DNA of 64,000 bases from assembly GCF_963677305.1 (NCBI RefSeq), contig NZ_OY781925.1, positions 3,190,783 through 3,254,782 of the forward strand, given 5' to 3'. How positions within the stretch are numbered: position 1 is the stretch's first letter; every line of letters begins with the position of its first letter. The notes under the pieces are model-generated. The model was given only the letters and a program-made list of their open reading frames with translations, did not search any database and was not told the origin of the DNA. This DNA is from an uncultured Holophaga sp. GTDB lineage: Bacteria > Acidobacteriota > Holophagae > Holophagales > Holophagaceae. Shown in pieces: positions 33,992-42,080 of the stretch. The position numbers and the translations under genes are program-made.

Positions 33992-34957
33992 ATGACCTCC
34001 TCTGACACCCAAGCCCTCACCAGCCTCCGTGCGGCTCTCCAGCGCACCCTCGACGCCCTGGAGGCCGGCATCCGCCCCCAGGCCAGTAGCGGGGATTTCC
34101 CCTGCTTCGAACCCGCCAACCTGGAGGGCGACCCCTGGGTCAGCCCCGCCTCCCTCGACACGGTCATGGAGGCCCTGGGCCCGGCGGACATCCCCACCCT
34201 CCAGGAGGCCCTCAGGGCCATGGACGCCGATGAGCAGGCCTGGCTGGGCTTCAAGCTGGTGACCGATCCGTTACTCGCCACGGCCCCTGACGCCAGCGCG
34301 GACGCCCTGCCGGGCCTCTTCGTGGTCCACAACCCCACAGGCGAGCGGAAGGATGCGCGGATCATCTCCAGCCGCTCGCCCAGCCCCAGGGACCTAAAGC
34401 AGATGATGGACATCACCAGCGGACCCCAGATGCATGGAGAGGAGTTCGCCGGGGTGGCCTGGAAGTCCCTGCCCCTCTTCCACCAGACCCGGGTCTTCCT
34501 CTTCGGGGGCGGCCTTGTCTCGGCAGAGGTCGCCCTCCTCGCCCATCGGGTGGGCTTCGGGGTCGTGGTCGTGGACGAGGACCCGGCCTTCCTCACCACC
34601 TCCCGCTTCCCCTCCGCAAGCAGGACCGCCATCGCCAGCTTCGACAGCATCCCGGACCTGGGTATCACGCGGCACGACTTCGTCTGCGTCCTGACCCGCG
34701 GCCATGCCCACGACCCACAGGCCCTGGTCCACGCCATCCAGTGCGGGGCCGGATACATCGGGATGATGGGACGGGCCTCAAAGAACAGCCGGGTCCTCAC
34801 CCAGGCCCGGGAGGCCGGGATCCCTGAGGAGACCCTGGCCCGGATCCATGCCCCCATTGGCCTCGACTTCGGAGCCAGGACGCCCCAGGAGCTGGCCGTG
34901 GCCATCGTGGCCCAGCTCATCCAGGTCCGCCGCCAGCTCCGCTCGGTGCAGTCATGA
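33992..34957 (+). CDS. xdhC: XdhC/CoxI-family molybdenum-hydroxylase maturation protein
   Basis: This 321-residue protein has the XdhC C-terminal Rossmann domain (VFLFGGGLVSAEVALLAHRV, CVLTRGHAHDPQAL, GYIGMMGRASKNSRVL) and the diagnostic IHAPIGLDFGARTPQELA near the end. XdhC binds Moco, promotes its sulfuration and inserts it into xanthine-dehydrogenase-type enzymes. No hydroxylase subunit lies in the window. It overlaps the NUDIX gene start by 4 bp. Its presence fits the molybdenum theme, but its control element differs from that of the island. The N-terminal 130 residues are atypical. Confidence 0.9.
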   Translation: MTSSDTQALTSLRAALQRTLDALEAGIRPQASSGDFPCFEPANLEGDPWVSPASLDTVMEALGPADIPTLQEALRAMDADEQAWLGFKLVTDPLLATAPDASADALPGLFVVHNPTGERKDARIISSRSPSPRDLKQMMDITSGPQMHGEEFAGVAWKSLPLFHQTRVFLFGGGLVSAEVALLAHRVGFGVVVVDEDPAFLTTSRFPSASRTAIASFDSIPDLGITRHDFVCVLTRGHAHDPQALVHAIQCGAGYIGMMGRASKNSRVLTQAREAGIPEETLARIHAPIGLDFGARTPQELAVAIVAQLIQVRRQLRSVQS

Positions 34958-35487
34958 AGGGAGGCCACACCGCGGTGAAGGTGGGCCCCGACATGACCTT
35001 CACCTACTGCCCCCGCTGCGGGCACGCCCTCGAACAGCGGGAGTGCTTCGGTCGCATCCGGCCCGCCTGCCCCGCCTGCCGCTTCGTCCACTTCGCTAAT
35101 CCCCGGGTGGCCGTGGTCATCTTCCTCCACCATGCAAACCGGGTGCTCCTGGTCAAACGGGGCGTCCCTCCAGAAAAGGGACGCTGGGCCCTCCCCGCCG
35201 GTTACATCGACCTGGGAGAGCCCCCCGAGGAGGCCGCCATCCGGGAGATGCAGGAGGAGACCGGGTTGGAGGTCAGCATCGAAGGGCTCCTGGATCTGGG
35301 CTACAACCCGGTGAGCCAAGCCATCGTTATCACCTACCGAGCCCGTCTTCTCGGCGGAGAACCCATGGCCGGGGACGATGCCGCCGAGGCTCGCTGGTTC
35401 GGAACAGAGGAGCTGCCCGACCTGGCCTTCGACAGCACCCGCAAGGCCATCGGAGCCTGGATCCGGACTCCGCCAGCGGATCTCTGA
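34954..35487 (+). CDS. NUDIX hydrolase with N-terminal zinc ribbon
   Basis: This 177-residue protein has a zinc ribbon (YCPRCGHAL, then CPACRFVHF) and a NUDIX box GYIDLGEPPEEAAIREMQEE plus TGL matching GX5EX7REUXEEXGU near residues 87-109. Zinc-ribbon NUDIX enzymes often hydrolyse NADH, ADP-ribose or other nucleotide diphosphates. The start overlaps xdhC (ATGA), so the two are co-translated; a link to molybdopterin nucleotide turnover is possible but unproved. Confidence 0.88.
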   Translation: MKGGHTAVKVGPDMTFTYCPRCGHALEQRECFGRIRPACPACRFVHFANPRVAVVIFLHHANRVLLVKRGVPPEKGRWALPAGYIDLGEPPEEAAIREMQEETGLEVSIEGLLDLGYNPVSQAIVITYRARLLGGEPMAGDDAAEARWFGTEELPDLAFDSTRKAIGAWIRTPPADL

Positions 35488-35524
35488 AAGCCGTTCATTT
35501 TCGATGGACACCGGCAGAGTTGAT

Positions 35525-35548
35525 CGTTATATATATAGATATATATCG
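35525..35548 (+). promoter_or_regulatory. ModE box before methyltransferase 2
   Basis: CGTTATA-N10-TATATCG, 24 bp with 6 of 7 symmetric positions, lies 16 bp upstream of the ATG at 35565. The box core is pure A/T/G alternation, resembling a -10 region. Confidence 0.8.
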
Positions 35549-35564
35549 ATCAATCGAGGCCAGT

Positions 35565-36128
35565 ATGTCCGCGACCACCACCCTGGCACCCCTCCCAGCC
35601 GCCCACCGGGTGGCCATCGCCCCGGTCTTCGGCGCCTATGCAGAGCGGATCCTCCGGGCCACGGGGATCCGCCGGGGCCTCTGCCTGGACGCCGGCTGCG
35701 GAGGCGGCTACCTGGGCATGGCTCTGGCGGCCATCACAGAACTCCGCTTCGTCTTCCTGGAGCAGTCCCCCTCCCTCCTCAGCCTTGTGGACCGCAACCT
35801 GAAGACCCATCAGCTTGGGGACCGCTCCCAAACCCAACTCTCCTCCCTCTCCAGCATGCCCCTGGAGCGGGAGAGCGTGGACCTGGTGATCAGCCGTGGC
35901 TCCGCCCCCTTCTGGCAGGACCTTCCGGGCGTTTTCCGTGAGTTCCGGCGCGTCCTGCGCCCGGGTGGCCAGGGCTGTCTCTGGGCCTCCTCAGCTTCCC
36001 GTCCCGCCTGGGGATGCGGTTCCAGGGCCCCGGAAGCCTTGGCCAGACACCTCTGGGAAGCCGGGTTCAGATGCTTTGAGATCAGCCAGGACGAGGTGGG
36101 AGCCTGGACCCGGTTTACACGAACCTGA
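35565..36128 (+). CDS. Class I SAM-dependent methyltransferase 2, ModE-controlled
   Basis: I start at ATG 35565 (GAGG upstream), giving 187 residues. Motif I is LCLDAGCGGGYLGMALAAI, the acidic loop FVFLEQSP, motif IV VDLVISRGSAPFWQDLP, then LRPGGQGCLW. The N-terminal VFGAYAERILRATGI matches YAFYAERILESTGI of the copy at 29034, so the two are paralogues. It is a single-gene unit behind its own ModE box, showing that methylation is a regulated part of the molybdenum response. Substrate unknown. Confidence 0.9.
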   Translation: MSATTTLAPLPAAHRVAIAPVFGAYAERILRATGIRRGLCLDAGCGGGYLGMALAAITELRFVFLEQSPSLLSLVDRNLKTHQLGDRSQTQLSSLSSMPLERESVDLVISRGSAPFWQDLPGVFREFRRVLRPGGQGCLWASSASRPAWGCGSRAPEALARHLWEAGFRCFEISQDEVGAWTRFTRT

Positions 36129-36170
36129 ATCCGCCCCCTGGCGACAATTCGATGTATATCATTCAAATAA

Positions 36171-36198
36171 ATATCTAAATGATATTTTATTTAGATAT
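36171..36198. promoter_or_regulatory. Perfect 10-bp inverted repeat in AT-rich intergenic DNA
   Basis: ATATCTAAAT-N8-ATTTAGATAT lies in the 327-bp gene-free stretch 36129-36455, which is much richer in A and T than its surroundings and contains several further TA-rich blocks. It follows methyltransferase 2 by about 40 bp. There is no T-run after it, so it is more like an operator or an upstream activator site than a terminator. Half-sites TATCTA/TAGATA also occur near 54840. Confidence 0.45.
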
Positions 36199-36344
36199 GT
36201 AAACCTTAGCCCTCTATTTACAACTAGGCCCGAGAGCAAACATGACACAACATCCTTTCTTAGATGCGAATTACACACTCAATTATAGAGCATATGACAG
36301 ATATCCTTCATCTGGCACCCCAATGCTGGAAAATCCATAGCGTT

Positions 36345-36368
36345 GGATATAGCATTATATTTCTAACG
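36345..36368 (+). promoter_or_regulatory. ModE box before porin-modABC unit
   Basis: GGATATA-N10-TCTAACG has 5/7 and 6/7 matches to the two halves with the 10-bp spacer; an outer CGTT at 36341 mirrors the terminal AACG. It lies 87 bp upstream of the GTG start at 36456. Confidence 0.6.
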
Positions 36369-36455
36369 GTCGGCACCCTCTCCGGGGAAGCCCGATCTTA
36401 ATCCCCGCCACCTACCCCAACCGCCTGAGAAGGCCCATCCCCACAGGAAACCCCA

Positions 36456-37643
36456 GTGAAGCCCCTTCTGATCACCAGCCTTGCCCTCGCCACCCTCGGC
36501 GTCTCCGCCCAGGACCTCCAGACCGCCCTCACCTCCGGAAAGGCCAGCCTCGAGATCCGCACCCGCTACGAGCATGACCTCGACGGATCGGCCAACCCCG
36601 AGAAGAGCGCCACCGCCCTCACCAATCGCACCATCCTCGGCTACCAGACTGGCAAGTTCTATGGCGTCAGCGCCAACCTCCAGTTCCTGGATGTCAGCAC
36701 CCTCTTCGATGTGGACAACTTCAACTACACGGGTGCCCCTGCCTCCAAGAGCGTCTACGCCACCATCAAAGAGCCCCACCAGGACCGCATCCTCCAGGGC
36801 TACCTGGAGTGGAAGGGCCTGAAGCTGGGTCGTCAGATCGTCTCGGTGGACGACCAGCGTTTCATCGGCGGCGGCGCCTGGAACCAGGCCCCCAAGTCCT
36901 CCACCGGCCTCACGTACCGGGGCGACCTCGGCGTCAAGGGCCTGGATGTCTACGCCGGCTACATCTCCAGCATCGTGCTGAGCGATGCCACCAACCGGAA
37001 CGTCAACCAGAACTTCGCCCGGGTGCGCTACACCCCCATCAAAGCCCTCTCCATCGCCGCCTTCTACTTCGCGGCCGACGACAAGACCACCCCCACCAAG
37101 TCGTACCAGGACACAGGCCTCCAGGTGAACGGTGGCTTCAAGGGCCTGCTCTACGACTTCACCTACGCCAAGCAGCATCGCTACCACGAGTCCACGGCCA
37201 CGGCCATCCCCAGCACGAGCTACCGTGCCGGGATGGTCGGCTACAAGTTCGGGGACTACACCCTCAAGGCCACCCGGGAAGTGGTGGGCCAGGGCCTGTG
37301 GACGCCTGATGCCGGCTTCCACGGCCTCCACGGCTGGTCCGACCGCCTGGGCAGCGCCTCCACCACGGCTCCCGCTTACGGCCTGGTGGATACCTACCTC
37401 ACAGCCCTGGCCAAGGTTTCCGATGTGAAGCTTGAGGGCCAGTACCACAAGTTCCAGGCCGAGAGCCGGAGCATGAACTACGGCAAGGAGTTCGACCTCT
37501 CCGCCGAGTACCCCGTCACCAAGTCCTTCTCCCTCCTGGCCAAGTACGCCAACTACCTGGGCGATCAGGATGCCGCCGCCCTCAGCGGCAGCGTCAGCAA
37601 GGATCTGCGTAAGTGGTGGCTACAGAGCACTTATAAGTTCTAG
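36456..37643 (+). CDS. Outer-membrane porin-like beta-barrel protein, molybdenum-regulated
   Basis: This 395-residue protein starts at a GTG with AGGA eight bases upstream, has a signal peptide ending VSAQD and alternating beta strands to a terminal Phe (STYKF). The segment GRQIVSVDDQRFIGGGAWNQ and ATREVVGQGLW recall alginate-export or OprD-like substrate-specific porins. It stands directly before modABC and behind a ModE box, so a role in passage of molybdate or tungstate through the outer membrane is inferred. A weak hairpin follows before modA. Confidence 0.8.
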   Translation: MKPLLITSLALATLGVSAQDLQTALTSGKASLEIRTRYEHDLDGSANPEKSATALTNRTILGYQTGKFYGVSANLQFLDVSTLFDVDNFNYTGAPASKSVYATIKEPHQDRILQGYLEWKGLKLGRQIVSVDDQRFIGGGAWNQAPKSSTGLTYRGDLGVKGLDVYAGYISSIVLSDATNRNVNQNFARVRYTPIKALSIAAFYFAADDKTTPTKSYQDTGLQVNGGFKGLLYDFTYAKQHRYHESTATAIPSTSYRAGMVGYKFGDYTLKATREVVGQGLWTPDAGFHGLHGWSDRLGSASTTAPAYGLVDTYLTALAKVSDVKLEGQYHKFQAESRSMNYGKEFDLSAEYPVTKSFSLLAKYANYLGDQDAAALSGSVSKDLRKWWLQSTYKF

Positions 37644-37652
37644 GTTCATACT

Positions 37653-37682
37653 CCTCCCCTGCCCCGGCGGGGGAGCCCTTTT
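37653..37682 (+). terminator. Weak GC hairpin with T-run between porin and modA
   Basis: CTCCCC (37654-37659) pairs with GGGGAG (37670-37675), followed by CCCTTTT. It could partly terminate transcription after the porin gene and so set a high porin-to-ABC ratio; it may equally be a stabilising mRNA hairpin. Confidence 0.5.
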
Positions 37683-37696
37683 GACAAGGAATCGCC

Positions 37697-38458
37697 ATGA
37701 AGCTGATGAAGACCCTGGCTGCCGTCCTGGCCGTCTCCCTCCTCTCCTTCGCCCAGGCGGGACAGCGCATCACCGTCTCAGCCGCCGCATCCCTGAAGGA
37801 CGCCCTCACCGAGGTGGCCGCCACCTTCAAGCAGGCCCATCCCGGAGATGAGATCGGCATCTCCTACACCTCCTCCGGCAAGGCCGTGGCTGCCATCAAG
37901 CAGGGGCTGCCCGCGGATGTGTTCTTCGCCGCTGATATGAAGTGGCCCCAGGAGCTGGTGAACGCCGGCTTGGCCCAGGGCCCCGCCAAGCCCTTCGCCA
38001 TGGGCCGCCTGGCCCTGTGGAGCTCCAGCATCCCCGCCAAGCAGCTCAGCTTCCAGCTCCTGCTCCAGCCCCAGGTCCAGAAGATCGCCATCGCCAAGCC
38101 CGAGCTGGCCCCCTACGGCGCCCGCACCGTCGAGGCCCTGAAGGCCGAGGGCATCTACGAGAAGGTCCAGTCCAAGCTGGTCTACGGCGAAAACATCTCC
38201 GCCGCCGCCCAGTACGCCCTCAGTGGCAACACCCAGGTGGGCTTCGTGGCCCTCTCCCTGGCCATGGCTCCCGAGATGACCTCGAAGGGGCACTACATCC
38301 TGGTGGACGAGAAGCTGCACCAGCCCCTAGCCCAGGGCTATGTCATCCTGAAGCAGGGCGAGACCAAGCCTCTCTCCAAGCAGTTCGTCGACTTCGTCCT
38401 CTCCCACCAGGGACAGGCGATCTTTGCGAAGTACGGTTTCTCCTCCCCCAAGAAGTAG
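37697..38458 (+). CDS. modA: Molybdate-binding periplasmic protein (ModA)
   Basis: This 253-residue protein has a signal peptide cleaved near FAQAG and the classic first ligand loop ITVSAAASLKDALTEVAATF, then SYTSSGKAVAAIKQGLPADV and VYGENISAAAQYALSGNTQVGFVALS. These are hallmark ModA segments for tetrahedral oxyanion binding. It lies 53 bp after the porin gene and starts modABC. It is the canonical copy, in contrast to the divergent one at 23926. Confidence 0.94.
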   Translation: MKLMKTLAAVLAVSLLSFAQAGQRITVSAAASLKDALTEVAATFKQAHPGDEIGISYTSSGKAVAAIKQGLPADVFFAADMKWPQELVNAGLAQGPAKPFAMGRLALWSSSIPAKQLSFQLLLQPQVQKIAIAKPELAPYGARTVEALKAEGIYEKVQSKLVYGENISAAAQYALSGNTQVGFVALSLAMAPEMTSKGHYILVDEKLHQPLAQGYVILKQGETKPLSKQFVDFVLSHQGQAIFAKYGFSSPKK

Positions 38459-38471
38459 TCAGAAAGTCCGC

Positions 38472-39140
38472 ATGTTCCTAGCTGAAGGCGACCTCCAGGC
38501 CCTGATCCTCACTGCCAAGCTGGCCGCCACCACCACGGTGGTCCTCCTCCTGGTGGGCACTCCCCTGGCCTGGTGGCTCGCCCGGACCCGCTCCTGGTGG
38601 AAGGGCCCTGTGGCCGCGGTCGTCTCGCTCCCCATGGTCCTTCCACCTTCGGTATTGGGTTTCTATCTGCTGGTCGCCATGGGCCCCAAGGGGCCCGTGG
38701 GCCAGCTCATCAAGTGGATCGGCCTGGATCCGCTCCCCTTCAGCTTCCGGGGCCTGGTGGTAGCTTCGGTCCTCTACTCCATGCCCTTCCTGATCCAGCC
38801 CCTGCAAACCGCCTTCGAGGCCATCGGCGACCGCCCCTTCGAGGTGGCCGCCACCCTGGGCGCCGGCCCCCTCGACCGATTCTTCACCATCGGGGTCCCC
38901 CTGGCCCGCACGGGCTTCTTCACCGCCGCCGTCATGGCCTTCTCCCACACCGTGGGAGAGTTCGGCGTGGTGCTCATGATCGGCGGCAACCTCCCGGGCA
39001 TCAGCCGGGTGGCCTCGGTCCAGCTCTACGACCACGTGGACGCCCTTGAGATGGCCGAAGCCCATCACCTGGCCCTGGTGCTCCTGGGCTTCTCCTTCCT
39101 GGTCCTCCTGGCGGTCCAGCTCTGGCGGAGGCGCTCATGA
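38472..39140 (+). CDS. modB: Molybdate ABC transporter permease (ModB)
   Basis: I start at ATG 38472 (MFLAEGDLQALILTAKLA), giving 222 residues. Five membrane helices, the ModB motif SLPMVLPPSVLGFYLL, the EAA loop FEVAATLGAGPLDRFFTIGV, and FSHTVGEFGVVLMIGGNLPG are visible. It starts 13 bp after modA and overlaps modC by 4 bp. It moves molybdate across the inner membrane. Confidence 0.94.
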   Translation: MFLAEGDLQALILTAKLAATTTVVLLLVGTPLAWWLARTRSWWKGPVAAVVSLPMVLPPSVLGFYLLVAMGPKGPVGQLIKWIGLDPLPFSFRGLVVASVLYSMPFLIQPLQTAFEAIGDRPFEVAATLGAGPLDRFFTIGVPLARTGFFTAAVMAFSHTVGEFGVVLMIGGNLPGISRVASVQLYDHVDALEMAEAHHLALVLLGFSFLVLLAVQLWRRRS

Positions 39141-40207
39141 GCGGCCGCATCCTCGCCCGCTTCCGCAAGCCCCTGGACACCTTCCGGCTGGAAGTGGACC
39201 TCGACCTGCCCTGCCAGGGCATCACCGCCCTCTTCGGCCACTCCGGTTCCGGCAAGACCACCCTGCTGCGGTGCATTGCGGGCCTGGAGCGGACCCCGGG
39301 TTTCCTCTCCGTCAACGGCGATATCTGGCAAGAGGAGCGCCGCTTCGTCCCTGTCCACCGCCGCCCCCTGGGCTATGTCTTCCAGGAGGCCAGCCTCTTC
39401 CCCCACCTGAGCGTCAGGGCCAACCTCACCTATGGCCGCAAGCGCTCCAGCCAGGAGCTGCGGGTGAGCCTGGAGAAGGCCGTGGAGCTCCTGGGCATCG
39501 GACACCTGATGGACCGCCGCCCCGATCGGCTTTCGGGCGGAGAGCGCCAGCGGGTGGCCATCGCCCGGGCCCTGGCCGTGAGCCCCCGCCTGCTCCTGAT
39601 GGACGAGCCCCTGGCGGCCCTGGACCTGGCCCGCAAGCAGGAGATCCTCCCCTACCTGGAGCGGCTCCACTCGGAGCTGGACATCCCGGTGCTCTACGTC
39701 AGCCATTCGCCCGATGAGGTGGCGCGCCTGGCGGACCACATCGTGGTGCTTCAGGACGGCCAGGCCATTGCGGACGGCCCCCTGGCGGCAACCCTGGCCC
39801 GCCTGGACCTTCCCTTCCGCCTGGGCGAGGACGCCGGGGTGGTCCTGGAGGCCCGGGTTTCCCAGAAGGACCCACAGTGGCACCTGGCCCGCCTCGACTT
39901 CCCGGGCGGCATCCTCTGGACCCGCGACACCGGACTCCCCGAGGGACAGGCTGTCCGGGTGCGGATCCTGGCCCGGGATGTGAGCCTGGCCCTCGAACCC
40001 TGTGACCGCAGCAGCATCCTCAACATCCTCCCCGCCCGGGTGGAGGCCATGGCCCCCGATCAGCACCCCGGTCAGGTTCTGGCCCGCCTCCAGGCGGGTC
40101 CCTCTGTCCTCATCGCCCGCCTGACGGAGCGCTCGGTCCAGGCTCTGGGCATCGAGGTCGGCCAGGAGGTCTATGCCCAGGTGAAATCCGCCGCCCTGAT
40201 CGAGTAG
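39137..40207 (+). CDS. modC: Molybdate ABC transporter ATPase (ModC) with C-terminal Mop domain
   Basis: This 356-residue protein has Walker A GHSGSGKTTLL near residue 33, signature LSGGERQRVAIARALA, Walker B LLLMDEPLAALD, switch His (LYVSHSPDEV) and a C-terminal Mop/TOBE region (NILPARVEAMAP to VGQEVYAQVKSAALIE). The Mop domain allows trans-inhibition by bound molybdate in some ModC proteins. ATGA overlap with modB shows coupling. It ends 39 bp before the ModE box of the next operon. Confidence 0.95.
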   Translation: MSGRILARFRKPLDTFRLEVDLDLPCQGITALFGHSGSGKTTLLRCIAGLERTPGFLSVNGDIWQEERRFVPVHRRPLGYVFQEASLFPHLSVRANLTYGRKRSSQELRVSLEKAVELLGIGHLMDRRPDRLSGGERQRVAIARALAVSPRLLLMDEPLAALDLARKQEILPYLERLHSELDIPVLYVSHSPDEVARLADHIVVLQDGQAIADGPLAATLARLDLPFRLGEDAGVVLEARVSQKDPQWHLARLDFPGGILWTRDTGLPEGQAVRVRILARDVSLALEPCDRSSILNILPARVEAMAPDQHPGQVLARLQAGPSVLIARLTERSVQALGIEVGQEVYAQVKSAALIE

Positions 40208-40246
40208 CCCCAGGGGTGATCGACTTGCAACCTCTTTCACATCAAT

Positions 40247-40270
40247 CGTTATATTGAAACATACACGACG
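40247..40270 (+). promoter_or_regulatory. ModE box of the long FecCD-to-ModD operon
   Basis: CGTTATA-N10-CACGACG with a perfect left half lies 7 bp before the ATG at 40278. The gene has no clear Shine-Dalgarno, so the leader must be very short and the box must overlap the promoter or first transcribed bases. Confidence 0.78.
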
Positions 40271-40277
40271 GCACTCC

Positions 40278-41288
40278 ATGAAGCCCCTCCCGATCCTGCT
40301 CTTCCTCACCCTCCTGGTGGCCATCGCCATCGTCTCCCTCTCCCTGGGCAAGTACCCCCTGCCGGTGGGTGAGGTGGCCGCCTTCCTCGCCTGGAAGGTC
40401 ACGGGACTCGGCCATGTGGGCGCAGATCGGTTGCCCCTCCTGGAGAACATCGTGCTCCAGATCCGCCTGCCCCGGATCCTCAACGCCTGCCTGGTGGGGG
40501 CGGCCCTCTCGGTGTCGGGCGCCTCGTACCAGGCCCTCTTCGTGAACCCCCTGGTGTCCCCCGGGCTCCTGGGCGTCCTGGCCGGCGCCTCCTGCGGGGC
40601 GGCCCTGGGCATGGTCTTCCTCAAAAGCTGGTTCGCGGTCCAGACGGCTACCTTCCTGGGGGGCGTCGCGGCGGTGGCCCTCTCTCTCTTCATCGCCCGG
40701 ATCTACCAGGTGCGGAGCACCCTGATGCTGGTCCTGGGAGGCATCATCAGCGGCGCCTTCTTCACAGCCCTGGTCTCCATCATCAAGACCCTGGCGGACC
40801 CCTACACCCAGCTGCCCGCCATCACCTTCTGGCTCATGGGCAATCTGACCCTGGCGGACCGCGCCACGGTCCTGCGCCTGGCGGTCCCCATCCTGGTGGG
40901 GCTCGCGGGCCTCTTCCTGCTGGCCAAGCCCCTGAACGCCCTCAGCATGGGGGACGAGGAGGCCCGCAGCCTGGGGGTCCGTGTCACGGCCGTCCGGAGT
41001 GCGGTGATCCTGCTCTCCACCCTCATCAGCACCCTCACGGTGGTGCTGGGCGGCATCATCGGCTGGGTGGGCCTGATCATTCCCCACGCCGCCCGCATGC
41101 TGGTGGGACCCAATAACGAGACCCTGCTGCCGGTCTCCGCCCTCCTGGGCGCGTCCTACCTGCTGGTGGTGGACGATCTCTCCCGCAGCATCTTCTCGGT
41201 GGAGGTGCCCATCGGCATCCTCACCTCCCTCGTGGGCATCCCCTTCTTCATGCTGATCATGAAGAACGCCCGGAAAGGATGGCAGTGA
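40278..41288 (+). CDS. FecCD/BtuC-type ABC transporter permease 1
   Basis: This 336-residue inner-membrane protein has about ten helices and FecCD-family text: LPRILNACLVGAALSVSGAS, NPLVSPGLLGVLAGASCGA, and GWVGLIIPHAARMLVGPNNE. Such permeases import siderophores, cobalamin or, in the MolBC/WtpBC-like branch, metal oxyanions. It is the first gene of a run of some 13 genes, all on one strand with gaps under 40 bp, extending to 53936. The start ATG 40278 is preferred to the upstream 40254. Confidence 0.93.
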   Translation: MKPLPILLFLTLLVAIAIVSLSLGKYPLPVGEVAAFLAWKVTGLGHVGADRLPLLENIVLQIRLPRILNACLVGAALSVSGASYQALFVNPLVSPGLLGVLAGASCGAALGMVFLKSWFAVQTATFLGGVAAVALSLFIARIYQVRSTLMLVLGGIISGAFFTALVSIIKTLADPYTQLPAITFWLMGNLTLADRATVLRLAVPILVGLAGLFLLAKPLNALSMGDEEARSLGVRVTAVRSAVILLSTLISTLTVVLGGIIGWVGLIIPHAARMLVGPNNETLLPVSALLGASYLLVVDDLSRSIFSVEVPIGILTSLVGIPFFMLIMKNARKGWQ

Positions 41289-42070
41289 TGGCGACCCTGG
41301 CCGCCCGCGGCATCGCATTCTCCTATCCCCACAAGCCTGTCCTCCATGAGCTCGACCTGGACATCGGCGAGGGCGTCACCGCCCTCCTGGGTCCCAATGG
41401 CTGCGGCAAGACCACCCTGCTCAAGACCCTCCTCGGCATCCTGCAGCCCAACCGTGGCAGCGTCCTCCTGGACGGCACCGAGCTGGCCGCCATGCCCCAG
41501 CGGGAAGTGGCGCGTCGCATGGCCTATGTGCCCCAGGTCCATCGGGAGGCCTTCGCCTACCGCATGGAGGATGTGGTCCTGATGGGCCGCATGCCCCACG
41601 GCTCCTTCTTCCGGGCTTACTCGGTCCGGGACCGGGAGCAGGCCCGGGAGGCCATGGAGCGCATGGGCATCCTGCACCTGGCGGATCGGCCCTACACGCA
41701 GGTGAGTGGGGGAGAGCGCCAGCTCGCCCTCATCGCCAGGGCCATGACCCAGGGGGCCCAGGTCTTCATCATGGACGAGCCCACCAACGGTCTGGACTAC
41801 GGCAACCAGGTGCGTCTCCTGGAGCGGCTCCAGAACCTGGCCGAGTCCGGGCTCAGCTTCATCTTCTCCACTCATCACCCCGACCACGCCCTCTCGGTGG
41901 CCAACCGGGTCGTGATGATGAACCAGGGCCGGATCGTCCACGAGGGCGGTCCCGAGATCATCAGCGACATGAGCCTGGAGGCCATCTACGGCGTCGATGT
42001 CCGGCTCTTCAACATCCAGGGGGATGTGCGGGTCTGCGTCCCCGGCCTCCGCCTCCACGCCGCCTGCTGA
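41288..42070 (+). CDS. FecE/BtuD-type ABC transporter ATPase 1
   Basis: This 260-residue protein has Walker A LGPNGCGKTTLLKTLLGIL near residue 33, Q-loop MAYVPQVHREAF, signature VSGGERQLALIARAM, Walker B VFIMDEPTNGLD and switch His in FSTHHPDHAL. It pairs with the permease whose stop it overlaps (TGATG). ATG 41279 is possible but gives no spacing from its ribosome site. Family membership is with iron-chelate/cobalamin/molybdate importers. Confidence 0.93.
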   Translation: MATLAARGIAFSYPHKPVLHELDLDIGEGVTALLGPNGCGKTTLLKTLLGILQPNRGSVLLDGTELAAMPQREVARRMAYVPQVHREAFAYRMEDVVLMGRMPHGSFFRAYSVRDREQAREAMERMGILHLADRPYTQVSGGERQLALIARAMTQGAQVFIMDEPTNGLDYGNQVRLLERLQNLAESGLSFIFSTHHPDHALSVANRVVMMNQGRIVHEGGPEIISDMSLEAIYGVDVRLFNIQGDVRVCVPGLRLHAAC

Positions 42071-42080
42071 AAGGGCTGCC

